64,000 nt of DNA from Typha latifolia (lineage: Eukaryota > Streptophyta > Magnoliopsida > Poales > Typhaceae), in the NCBI GenBank assembly GCA_019914945.1, contig CM034112.1, positions 6,022,001-6,086,000 on the forward strand. The letters are read 5' to 3'. A model generated the notes under the pieces. It did no database searches and was not told the DNA's origin. It was given only the letters and a program-made list of their open reading frames with translations. A program made the position numbers and the translations under genes. Of the stretch, positions 23,400 to 42,943 are shown piece by piece (the stretch's first letter is position 1; every line of letters starts with the position of its first letter).

Positions 23400-24027
23400 A
23401 CTCGTATTATCCAGTACATGATTTACTCTTTGTTTGGCATCACTGATTCGGGCTAAAGTCTATTCACTGAGCCTTTTGCTCATGACTCTCTTTATTTTTG
23501 TTCTAACCCTCTCAGATATGTGGTTCGTGATAGCGATTTGAGATATCTTGAAAAGATATTTTAGAGCGATGATAAAGTGAGCTATAGATGCGAGATGGTA
23601 TAGATGATAGTTTATATAGGAATTGAGTTGTATTAATATTTGATATTTGTACTCTTTTGTATTAGACGATGAATTGTATAATACAGGTCGAATCATAGTG
23701 TACTCTTATATTAGTCGTTTTAGTTGTATCTTAATAGTTTGTTGTGGCCTATGTGGGTCCTGCCAGATTATGTAGTGATTTAATGTATATTATTATGGAC
23801 TGGGATATTCATATGTTAACAGGTTTATTTGGTTAATAGTATGATTTATCTAGTGATAGATTATGTGATCATGGATAGGTTAGTAAGTTTTATTTGATTA
23901 TGTCATGATTATATGTGCACAAGAGAGTATCTGTGCATGACGGGTCCTGCCCGACCTATCGCTTGCGCCGCGCGTGCCGTGTGGGCGCGTGGGCGTGCAC
24001 GTGCTTATGCCGGGCGGGGGCGTTACA
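23400..24027 (+). mobile_element. 3' LTR of the 12060-24027 element, second part
   Basis: It continues the LTR interrupted at 19346, matching 13545-14150 of the 5' LTR (for example TATTATCCAGTACATGATTT) and ending GCGTTACA. The target duplication atgaa follows at 24028-24032. The small open frame on the minus strand at 23460-23696 has a counterpart at 13601-13840 because both lie in the LTR; it is not supported as a gene. Confidence 0.85.
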
Positions 24028-24032
24028 ATGAA

Positions 24033-24845
24033 TGATCTAGTATGCTCGCTTGTGAAATAAAGACTAAACTCCCCTGGACTCCATGTCCGAATAAAATAAA
24101 ATATTCCAAAGGGGCAAGTAAATGTGGTCTTCTCTTGATCCTTAGGTGCTATAAGGATTTGGTTATAGCCAGAATAACCATCTAAAAAACAATAATAAGT
24201 ATGTCCGGCTAACCTTTCAAGCATCTGATCAATGAAAGGAAGGGGAAAATGATCCTTCCTAGTTACAAGATTAAGTTTTCGGTAGTCAATGCAAACACGC
24301 CACCCTGTTTGAACACGAGTGTGTACTAACTCATCATTCTTATTTTGCACTACTGTAATGCTAGACTTCTTAGGCACAACATGAATTGGACTCACCCATG
24401 CACTATCCGAAATTGGGTAGATAATATCGACATCTAATAATTTTAGCACTTCAGCTCTAACAATATCCTTCATCATAGGATTTAACCTCCGTTGCAGTTC
24501 ACGAGATTTTTTTTTTATATTTTCCTCTAAATGGATTCGATGCATAACCACATCAGGACTAATTCCCTTGATATCAGCTATGGTCCATCCTATAGCTTCC
24601 TTGTATTCTTTTAAGACACACACAAGTTTTTCCTCCTGTTCCTTACCCAAATCAGATGCTATAATAACAGGAAGGGTTTCATAAGAGCCTAAAAATGCAT
24701 ACTTAAGAGTATCAAGTAGTGGTTTAAGATCTAAATTTGGAGGTTTTATGATGGACGGAGGAGTTGGGAGTGAAGATGGTGGAAGAAGTTTAATCTTGGG
24801 CTGCCATTTATTAAAATCCATAAGAGGTACAGACTCTATCAATGC
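24033..24845 (-). pseudogene. Athila-like reverse transcriptase, N-terminal and palm part
   Basis: Read on the minus strand, the frame begins in the spacer before RT (MDFNKWQPKIKLLPPSSLP; PPNLDLKPLLDTLKYAFLG). It continues through KEQEEKLVCVLKEYKEAIGWTIADIKGISPDV, RRLNPMMKDIVRAEVLKLLDVDIIYPISDSAWVSPIHVVPKK, WRVCIDYRKLNLVTRKDHFPLPFIDQMLERLAG, YSGYNQI and TTFTCPFGIF. These are hallmark Athila/Tat RT words. Near 24083 RT homology stops, replaced by about 51 bases of foreign sequence and then the 12060-24027 insertion. The catalytic part lies at 11870-11975. A ten-codon insertion-like stretch (VVQNKNDELVHT) is usual for the group. Confidence 0.9.
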
Positions 24846-25171
24846 ATTGACCTCCTCAAAAGAAGTTTCCTAATAAAATGATACGATTCGGACTTCACCG
24901 ACGTCGTCTCGAGCATGGATTCACTTTAGGAGTGTTTTTGCTTCATGTTTTAGTGTTTAATTTCCATTAAAAAGATGGTGGAAGAAGTTTAATCTTGGGC
25001 TGCCATTTATTAAAATCCATAAGAGGTGCAGACTCTAACAATGCATTGACCTCCTCAAAAGAAGTTTCCTAATAAAATGATACGATTCGGACTTCACCGA
25101 CATCGTCTCGAGCATGGATTCACTTTAGGAGTGTTTTTGCTTCATGTTTTAGTGTTTAATTTCCATTAAAA
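24774..25171. repeat. Direct tandem duplication of 199 bp
   Basis: Copy 1 is 24774-24972 and copy 2 is 24973-25171, nearly identical. The differences I see are TACAGACTCTAT versus TGCAGACTCTAA and GACGTCG versus GACATCG. The unit spans the junction between Athila pol and the LTR that starts at 25078, so it arose after that LTR inserted. Confidence 0.9.
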
Positions 25172-26101
25172 TAAGTTTTCCGTAAGTCGCGTTCGAACGT
25201 GGGTGGAGTGAGTTCGAACGTGGTTTGTGAACGGGGTTGTGAACGTGGTGAAGAGAATGTACTGTGCGTTCGAACGTGGTTTGTGAACGGGGTTGTGAAC
25301 GCCTACATCGCGTTCGCACATACCGACAGGCGCGTTCGATCACGCGTTCGAATGCCTGCATCGCGTTCGCAAATCCAGAAGAGCTAATTCGATGCGTTCG
25401 AACGCGGTCGGGCGAGTTCGAATGTGGTCGGCGAAAATTATGTTTTAGGGTTAATGTGAGTGGTTGGTTAGCCTATAAAAGGATGTGTAAGGCAACCAAA
25501 ATTATTATTGATTATTGAGATTGAGTATTGCCTTGCCTCCTTCGTCTTCTTCGCTCCCGTTCTCTCAATCCCCGGCGACGCCGCTTCTAACCTCCCTCGT
25601 CCGGCTAATCACCCTAGTCCCTTAGGGGTGGCCCTCTTCTCCCCCTTCGTCCAATCTATCCAACACTTGCCCTAATCCTTCCATCAACCACAACCGTTCT
25701 ACCATCACTTTTCACCGGTGCCACCACATTAACGCCGGTCCACCACCATCCACAATTACCCAGGATCTCATGCCTACATCCACGAATCCAAAACGGAGCA
25801 TCCTGACGTTCGTCCACTAAACGAACGATATCTCGAGATCCCCAACTCTGATTCGCCTGTAACTAGATTTGTTGGAAAGCTCTTTTACGAGGCTATAACA
25901 TATCAAAATCTCACGTCGATCCGACGACAGCATATTTTGGGATCTAATTTCAAAGTTCCGTGCCAGATCATATCAAACTGGTATCAGAGCCTTAGCCCCA
26001 AAGAGAAGATCGTATCAATCTGGTATCAGAGCCTTAGCCTCAAAGAGAAGATCGTATCAAGCTGGTATCAGAGCTCCATAGCCAGAGATGTGATCGTATC
26101 A
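25078..26101 (+). mobile_element. Solo-type gypsy LTR with triplicated terminus and primer-site words
   Basis: The ends are TGATACGAT and ATCGTATCA, a perfect 9-bp inverted repeat, flanked by identical taaaa (25073-25077 and 26102-26106). It contains TTCGAA-word clusters (25188-25430) and a CT-rich part. The tail 25966-26101 holds four LTR-terminus words (GATCATATCA once, GATCGTATCA three times) with a TGGTATCAGAGC primer-site word after each of the first three (25979, 26021, 26063). No internal region remains. It lies in the protease/RT interval of the minus-strand Athila-like element. Confidence 0.85.
25966..26101 (+). repeat. 42-bp tandem repeat of LTR terminus plus primer-site word
   Basis: Three units with a 42-base period. 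Each unit is GATC(A/G)TATCA, three bases, TGGTATCAGAGC, then 17 bases. Primer-site words start at 25979, 26021 and 26063. The target duplication shows that the outermost terminus at 26101 was the integrated end. Confidence 0.9.
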
Positions 26102-26106
26102 TAAAA

Positions 26107-26760
26107 ATCACCGTCAAAATGTAAAAGACACTTTTCTAAAGGATCCTCAACATTTGCCTGTTTATTTATGCTCTCTAATAGGCCTTCAATCATGTCAACT
26201 TCAAAAACATCATCAGTTTCAAGAGGTTGATGGCTAACATCAAAAACATTTAATTCAACAATCATATTGCCAAAAGACAGATTCATAATCCCATTTTGAC
26301 AGTGAATGACTGCATTAGTAGTGGCTAAGAATGGCCTTCCTAAGATCATAGGGATATGATTGCTCGGATTTTGGACAGATTCAGTATCAAGGATTATGAG
26401 ATCTATAGAAAAAATGAACTTGTCTACCTTAATCAGAACAGCCTCTATGATGCCTCGAGGATATTTGACAGAATAATCTGCCAAAGATAGTTTAATTTGA
26501 GTTGGCTTCAACTCTCCAAGACCTAATTACTTGTAAACTGAATACGGCAAAAGATTAACACTTGCACCTAAATCCAAAAGGGCTTTATTAATGACATGAT
26601 TGCCAATGACACACGAAATAGTAGGACAAACTAGATCTTTAAACTTAGGTGGAATGTTGTTTTGGATGATTGAGCTTACTTGCTCAGCTAGGAATGCCTT
26701 CTTTTGCACTTTTGATTTTCTTTTTTGAGTGCAAAGATCATTCAAAAATTTAGCGTAAGC
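26107..26760 (-). pseudogene. Athila-like aspartic protease region
   Basis: The minus-strand frame reads FLNDLCTQKRKSKVQKKAFLAEQVSSIIQNNIPPKFKD, then CPTISCVIGNHVINKALLDLGASVNLLPYSVYK, a stop at about 26527, then LKPTQIKLSLADYSVKYPRGIIEAVLIKVDKFIF and PMILGRPFLATTNAVIHCQNG. The DLGAS active-site word and the ILGRPFLAT end word are standard for Athila protease. Two frames, one stop and a following LTR insertion make it a pseudogene. It links the gag at 26900-28430 to the RT at 24845. Confidence 0.85.
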
Positions 26761-28430
26761 AGGAACTTACTTAATGGCATCGAGTAATGGAATGTTAATT
26801 TCAACTTGCTTAAACAATTTCATCATCTCACTAAAGTTTGTTCCTACTTTAGCTTGAGTTAGTCTTTGGGGGAAATAGTGCTTTGGGAATAAAAGTCTGC
26901 TCAGATGCATTTCTAGACTTAGGTAGAGACTGTCTTGGGTATAAAAGTCTGCTCAGGTGAATTTATAGTTCCAAATGAACTATCATGATTATTTTGCGAG
27001 ACATAGATTTCTTCACCCTCTGAGATAGATTTTTTATAATTTGGCACTTCAACCTTATTGTTGACTAGTTTTCTAGACCGAAGGGTAATGACTGATTGAA
27101 CTTGTTCGTTGTGCACACCTGAGGTGGATGGTTGGCTAACCTCATATTGGCCCTTTGGGTTAGGAATGGGTTGAGTAGGAAATTTTCCTTGTTCTCTCAT
27201 ACTAACCTTAGATGCTAACTGACCTACTTGATGTTGAAGCTGAGAAATGGCTTGAGAATTTTGTATATTTGTAGCTTCTATTCTTTGCAAATTAGCACTA
27301 GTTCCAGTGATAAATTTCTCTAACATCGCGTGTAAGTTAGATGGTTGTTGTTGAGGTACTATAACCGATTGATTAAGAGGAGGGGCATAAGAGACAGGCT
27401 GAGTAGGAGGACGAAATTGGTTAAATCCTGGAGGTCCTCCTTGGTTTATTTGAGGCTGATGTGGCCTCCAAGAATTGGGATGATTTCGCCAATTTGGATT
27501 GTATGTTTCAGAGTAAGGACTATTGAATGGCTTTCTAAATTGATTTAGGGCATTCACTTGTTCATTTAACTCATCTTGATACCCTAAGGAAGGGCAAATC
27601 ATTGCAGTGTGCATGGGACTGGCACAAACACTACAAACTTCAGATTGCATTTGATTTATAGGTTTCATAGTTTGACTTAACACAAGGGCATCAACTTTTC
27701 TAGACAAACTATCCAGTCGTGCATTTATACTCACATCAGATTGAACTTCATATATTCCTCTCTTAGACTGTGACGTCCCTTGACTTTCAGTATTAAAATC
27801 CTATTGTTGGGAATTTTCAGCTATTTTTTCAAAAAGAGCCCAAGTTTCAGGTGTGCTCTTAGCCATGAATGACCCACCGCTCATGGACTCAACCAGATTA
27901 TGATTTGTGTTAGTTAGACCATTGTAGAAATACCGGACTAACCACTATTTTTCAAAATTGTGATGATGGCACTTAATTTGAAGATCCTTAAACCTTTCCC
28001 ATGACTCATGAAATTTCACTTTCTCTTTCTACTTGAAAGTGGAGATGGCCAATCTATATTAGTTTGTTCTAGGCATAAGGTAAAATTTAGACACAAATTT
28101 ATAGTTCAGATCTCCCCAAGTGGTGATTGAGTTGGGCTCTAAGTGATTCAATCAAACTCTTGCTTGGTCTTTCAATGAAAAAGGAAAAAGCCTTAGCCTA
28201 ACAGATTCATTAGAAAAGATTTGAAATTTGAATGTTAAACAAATATCCAAGAATTCATCAACATGAGAGTATGGATTCTCATTTTCCTTAACATAAAAGG
28301 TAGGAAGCAATTGAAGGATGGCAGGTTTTAATTCAAAATGAGTTGCATTAGTGTTAGGTAACACAATGCATTTTGAAGGTTGGGTTCCATTAGGGGCAAA
28401 TCGCCCTTGTAAAGTTATGGTATCATAATG
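26761..28430 (-). pseudogene. Athila-like gag
   Basis: Minus strand. The N-terminal core reads MLPNTNATHFELKPAILQLLPTFY, then HVDEFLDICLTFKFQIFSNESVRLRLFPFSLKDQAR (28152-28364). A decayed stretch follows with FHESWERFKDLQIKCHHH and a stop. The C-terminal half (26919-27734) is open: a Cys/His cluster CSVCASPMHTAMICPSLGYQ, then Gln/Pro-rich sequence QPQINQGGPPGFNQFRPPTQP and a heptad-like LQHQVGQLASKVS. The zinc-binding word and order fit Athila gag. A stop near 28150 and others show decay. The protease follows downstream on the same strand. Confidence 0.85.
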
Positions 28431-29305
28431 AACCGATTAATGGTTTTCAGTCATTTCTTCCCTAGCAAGCCGACCTGAACTATCTCGAACCCAACCAATT
28501 TCTAAGTTTAAAAAAAAGGCTTCACAAATATAAATCTTACCAAGCAAATCACAGTCAACAGTTTGTGTTTTTAAAGTATAATATGAGAGTAAGCAAATTT
28601 TTTTTTCAATTCTAATCTTGTAGAGAATCACTTCTCTCCTAATTAGAGAGCTCCTACTCCCTTTTAGAGTAAGCTAGAGGATTACCAGTTAAGGCCTACC
28701 AAAACACAACCAGGTTAAGTTCCTAGGGATACTGTGGGCGCTAGCCTCTTCAGAATACCAATTCCTTTAGGCGCCTCAGTACGACTCTCCTTTTTGATAA
28801 AACTTACCTAGACATTGTAATTTGGAAGGTGCTCACTGGGCTTACCAAAAGATAACTCTTTCCAAGAGGTTCCTATGAGCTATGTGAAATCCTTTGGCCG
28901 ACATCTACTTGATTTTAAGTTATATGTTTGGCTTGTGTTTTAAAATGAAAGGGATGATGAACTTAAGTAGGCAAGGATGTGATAATTAAATCCACTCCTT
29001 ATCTTGGTGAGGTTTGTGCCCTTACTAAATATTTTATGCAAATATGAATGCACAAATAATCACACAGAATCAGTTCAAAACCCACTAATAGGAGATATGT
29101 GGGTAGGGTTAAGAAAATTCAAACATTCCAATCGAGTCCACTAGTTAGCAATTACTCTGCTGGGAGTAATTTTTAAGCAATTTTCTTTTCTTCAAGCACA
29201 ATCCTCTGTCGTTCTTTGGTTTCTGTAGAATAATTCAAAACAAGAACAAAATTTGGAATTTTTTTTAAAATGTTTTCTAATTTTTTTAATAGTTTTCAAC
29301 ACATG
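28431..29305 (-). mobile_element. Leader of the Athila-like element
   Basis: Untranslated sequence between the primer site (29306-29323) and gag. A 64-codon frame on the minus strand at 28437-28631 and a 70-codon one at 29192-29404 have no recognised similarity and are not supported. Confidence 0.6.
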
Positions 29306-29323
29306 TCCCCGGCAACGGCGCCA
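29306..29323 (-). other. Primer binding site, tRNA-Asp type
   Basis: On the minus strand TGGCGCCGTTGCCGGGGA, the primer word characteristic of Athila elements and complementary to tRNA-Asp. It lies about nine bases after the LTR end, on the side toward gag. Confidence 0.9.
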
Positions 29324-29332
29324 AAAACTTGG

Positions 29333-30782
29333 TGTGAAAATTAAGTAACAGTCGCAAGTGCACGAATCTATGGAGTAGATCGGCAAGCAAGGTATCAATC
29401 CCACGAGGACTTGTTTGAAAACTTGAAGTGTTTAAAAATCTTAAAAATAATTTTAACCTAGTTGGAAAATGGGTTTAGAAGATTTATGGAGAAAGAAAAC
29501 CTTCTTGCAAATTTCTTTTAATTAAGTGTGAGAAATAAGGTCTTGGAATCCACTTATAGATAACAAATTTCTATTAGATAATATAAATCTCTTCTTTTTC
29601 TACGATTTACCAGGAAATCAATCACTAGTGGATCGGAAGATTATCTTTGAATGAACAATTTAATTTTCATAAAAATTACGTTCTTTCATTTTTAGAAAAT
29701 ATGGAGTAAGAATTTTAAATCATTAGATGTATCCTTTTTAAGAAAAACAACTAATATCTAAATTCTAAACAACAAATTTAAAGTAGAAGAAAGAATAAAC
29801 TATTTAGCAATTAAAAACACATAAGAGATTTAGAATAAAAGAAATATATTCTCAACAAGCTTCATCCTCAACCTTAAGAAAATTAGAAATTCATTTTAGT
29901 AGTTAATAACATAATTTGAATAAAAATAAATATGAGATTTAGCACTAGAGAATTGCATAATACTTCTTTCAAAAATAAAATCCAAATCGAAAAACAAGAG
30001 ATTACGCTAAAATAAGATCAAAATATGAACTTTGCTGATTTACAAAGATTAAAACTTCTTCGAATGTGCTCTATTGTTGCTAATTGAATTGAAACAATTG
30101 CAAGTTGGGATGCTGAATTTTAAACAATAACTCTTTAAAAAAAACTTAATAGAAAATACACAAGAAAATATATTCTTCTCTAGTTCTCAACCCCTCTATT
30201 TATAGACTTCTTGGAGCATGAAAATCTGCTCCAAATTAGTTGAAAATATGCTATGATTGTGTTTCAAATCTGCTAAATATGTGCATAAAATCTGGTGAAA
30301 ATCTGCATGAAATATGTTAGAACTCTGTTGCATTAGGTAAAAAATTTGCTTGGCTAGAATTACTGTTCAAATAGGAATTTGAAATTTATTTACTGCTGCA
30401 ATTATTGCTGAAATTTTGCTTGAATTGGAGATAAAAATCTGCTACATTCGGTGAAGATTTCTTGCTAAAATTCTGCAACTTGATAGAGATTTGATTGCTG
30501 AAAATCTGTTACTTGAAAATAAAAAAAAGAAGGAATTTTGACTCATTCTGGTTTAGATAAGGAAGAAAGTGATTAGTAAATTATGGTTTGACTTAAGCAT
30601 GACTTGAAAGATGAGAGGTAGATTCAGTTGGTTAGTAGGGACTAAGCCTAATTCTGGTTTGAGCCTAAATTTGACCATTTTTAGTGATTAAATGAGATTC
30701 AATTGATCAAAGGTCTACATATAACTAAAATACATTAATTAGTTAAAATAAAATATTAATAATTAATAATTTGGGCATAACA
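29333..30782 (-). mobile_element. LTR of the Athila-like element
   Basis: On the minus strand it begins TGTTATGCCCAAATTATT (30782) and ends TTTTCACA (29333), about 1450 bases. The TGTTATGCCC start and the adjacent tRNA-Asp primer site identify it as the 5' LTR. The other LTR is not in this window because the element is truncated at 11869. AT-rich, no open frame. Confidence 0.85.
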
Positions 30783-31272
30783 AATATTGCAATTATGAAT
30801 TTAACAATGCTCTAAGAACCAAAAGTGTGATAAAGAAAGTAAAGATAGTTAAAAAAATCTGAAAGAAAAAATTAATAATTATCAACATAATTATGATTAC
30901 TGTCAATACAACGGTACATCCATTTACGTACACTTTATTTATTATACTCTTCGTCACCTTCATAGAGTTGACCTTTTCAATTGTCAATCAGAGGAAATGG
31001 AATAGGAGCTCATGGATAGTCAATCACCAATTTTGTTTACAAATATATTGAAGATTTTAAATATATGGGATAAGCTCTAAGAGGCAAGAGTAATTACTAT
31101 GCTGAAATAAAACCTAAAAATTAATAAAATGTACACTTTAACAAAATGAACGACGTTTTCTTCATCGTCCAAGTGTGACAATTTCTCTAACACAATCTCC
31201 ATTTGCTTTATCATTATGGCCTTTCTAGGAATAAAATGTCTATTTACAAAAAAAATATCATAACCATTCGTT
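30783..31272. other. Intergenic, nothing recognised
   Basis: AT-rich sequence between the Athila-like LTR and an inverted-repeat element. The minus-strand open frame at 30793-30987 is hydrophobic low-complexity sequence with no family match that I can see. Confidence 0.5.
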
Positions 31273-32256
31273 GAGCATCTCCAACGCTAGCTCAAAGGCT
31301 CCAAATATGGAGCCAAAAATGGAGAAAGTGCCTGGTGCACTCCAATGCACCGGGCTCTATATATATTAAAATTAATAATATAATATATATAATTATATTA
31401 GCTATTTTAAATTACTTAATAGGTCATCTTAGGGTTATTATTTTTTAATAAAAAATATATAGTTAGAAAACTCTCATCGAGATCTTTAAAATAAGACTAA
31501 TATTCAATAGTTTCAGAAGTAATTTTAAATTACTAATTTTTTAATTAAACGTATCGAAATTATATTACACGAAATAAACATCGAAATAAGCATTGCATGT
31601 CATTAACTAAAAATATCAAAATTATATTGCATAAAATAAGCAGAAATTAACCAAATATAATAAAAGTAATAGATGTTTAATATTCTGGTAAGTCATCTCC
31701 GTAGCCACCGGTTTTGGTTCCGTAATCATATCTAATGTATTTTAATTTTTAATATTTACATTGGGAATAATTTTGAGTAATTATATTTTAGGACACATAA
31801 TTTATTAGACTCATTTTATAAATAATAAAAATTTTAAAATTTAAATTAACTCAAAAATAATTTAATATTGGACTCATTTTTATAAATAATAAAAAATTTA
31901 AAATTTAAATTAACTCAAAAATAATTTAATATTAAACTCATTTTAAAGGTCTCGATGAGACCTTTCCAATGGTATTATTTTTGTTAAAAATTGATTAATA
32001 AAACTAATTATATACTCAGTTTATCTAACTAAATTATTTAATAAAGATACATATAGAATTAAAATTATTGAATATAATAATTATTAGGCAATTTTGGTAT
32101 TTTTAAAAGGTTGAAATGACAAATGGAGTCGGGCTCCATTTTCATGGTGGGGCTTCAAATTTGGAGCTCCACTGTTCCTAGGTTCAAATTTAGAGCTAGC
32201 TAGTTTTAGAGCCCCATTGGAGCTCAACTGGGCTCCAAGCCCGGTTGGAGTTGCTC
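31273..32256. mobile_element. MITE-like element with GAGCATCTCCAAC ends
   Basis: Left end GAGCATCTCCAAC, right end GTTGGAGTTGCTC, an inverted repeat with one mismatch in 13. Adjacent inner sequences are also inverted in part (GGCTCCAAATATGGAG and GGAGCTCAACTGGGCTCC). The end sequence is common among PIF/Harbinger-type plant elements. No transposase is present and the target duplication is not clear (GTT on the left, TTA on the right). An internal 62-bp direct duplication lies at about 31808-31935. Confidence 0.6.
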
Positions 32257-33060
32257 TTATTCACCTTTTCACATTTCCACCTTTTAGATTGCTCATGTTG
32301 AAGACTATTTTTACCGGTTATTCGTAATCCAAGAATTAGGGCAGTTTTCACTACCTTTAACTGAAGCTTAAATTTTTTATAAACAAATGTTGATCCACTC
32401 CTCCACCCCTTAATTATCTTTTAAAAAAGTGGTATGTCCTATGAGACATGAGGAAAGTCCTATGAAAAACTTTAATTTTTTTTTTGGAAGCAATTTCCAA
32501 ATGCTGATGACAAATGAACTTGAACATCTTCTTTATTTTATTTGTATAACATAATAAATTAATTATGCACAATTTAAGAACCTTGGATTTGCTCTACTAA
32601 TTTTCAGATTTAGATCCCTCCATGGCCTTATTAATCTTCTTCTTTGATATAGGGGTCTGACTAGTTTGAAATTTATCATCAAAGTCCCTCTTCCTCTTTG
32701 ATAGAAAGGTCTAACCTAATTTAAGTTCATTCAATTGACGCTTTTCATCTCATCGTAATTAGTGAAATCTCTTTTCTTAGTGTTAATTGATTCAAATTAT
32801 ATGCACAAATCATAAGAATATATATAAGATATTAAACAGCCAGTAAGCACATAAGTGTGCAACACATAAAATATACATTTCATGTGATAATTAAAATACA
32901 AATAACAAGTACAAATATTGTTAATAAATTACAAAATCAAAATAACAAGTTGTAATTTTATCGATAAGCTTCTAAACCAAAATAACAGGAACAAGCAAAA
33001 TAATTGAAATTGACACGACCCACAAGAAGAATTTTTTGTTCAAAAAATTTAACAACCAAA
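32257..33060. other. Intergenic region upstream of CKB
   Basis: No gene recognised. It is AT-rich and includes the distal upstream region of the kinase subunit gene. Confidence 0.5.
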
Positions 33061-33069
33061 AAATTGATT

Positions 33070-33075
<6 letters not shown>

Positions 33076-33110
<35 letters not shown>

Positions 33111-33118
33111 TATAAATA
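33076..33118 (+). promoter_or_regulatory. TA microsatellite and candidate TATA box of CKB
   Basis: A TA dinucleotide run (about 33076-33101) is followed by TATAAATA at 33111-33118, roughly 400 bases before the CKB start codon and just before the base composition shifts to a CT-rich leader. Placement as the core promoter is an inference from position and the TATAAATA word. Confidence 0.45.
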
Positions 33119-33144
33119 TTCTGTGTTAAAAATAAATTATTGGT

Positions 33145-33516
33145 CGTAACCCCATCTTGTTCCATCTTCCCTTTTGTATTTCTATAATAGCTTCCATTCC
33201 CTTCTTTTCTTCCCTTTCGTCTCGTATTCTTTCGAAAAGCCAAGACGATTACCTCGGACCCTATTACCGCGACGTCTCTGCTTCTTCTCTTCCACGTCCT
33301 TTCTTTGGAAAACCTAGCCCTAACCGTAATCTAGAGTCTGACTCTTCTCGTCCTCTCCATCTACCTCGTAATCTAGGGTTCCCTCTCCGATTGATTCCCT
33401 CATCCTCGATTTCATTCCTAAATTCCAATTTATCGGTCTAATAGGCATGATTAGTCGAGTCGATTGAGCTGCTGTCGAGGTGGGAGGAAGAATCGAGTAA
33501 GAGAGAGGCGGCGGAT
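33145..33516 (+). other. Probable 5' leader of CKB
   Basis: CT-rich sequence typical of plant 5' leaders runs from about 33145 to the start codon at 33517. It contains one short upstream ATG frame (33447-33467, six codons and a stop) 49 bases before the main start. A leader intron cannot be excluded. The long frame at 33157-33441 begins with TTG, not ATG, and is not supported. Confidence 0.5.

Positions 33517-42943
<9,427 letters not shown>

Larger units (their letters stand above)
12060..24027 (+). mobile_element. Ty3/gypsy LTR retrotransposon, decayed, with 5-bp target duplication
   Basis: The left end TGTAACAACCC (12060) and the right end GCGTTACA (24027) are flanked by identical atgaa (12055-12059 and 24028-24032). 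Both LTRs share the segment from a CT-rich tract through the words GGTTGGAGTCTGCATTG and CCATTCGCCAGGGCATATG to GCGTTACA. The element sits inside the RT of a minus-strand Athila-like element. Its coding region is unrecognisable, and its 3' LTR is interrupted by a copia-type element. The LTRs are related to those of the Tekay/Del-like element to its left. Confidence 0.85.

Noticed and set aside
25979..26074. tRNA gene fragments
   Set aside because: Only the 12-base complement of a tRNA 3' end is present, which is a primer binding site; no cloverleaf can be formed.
33157..33441. A 94-codon frame upstream of CKB as an upstream gene
   Set aside because: Its first triplet is TTG, no ATG starts it, and the sequence is a CT-rich leader.
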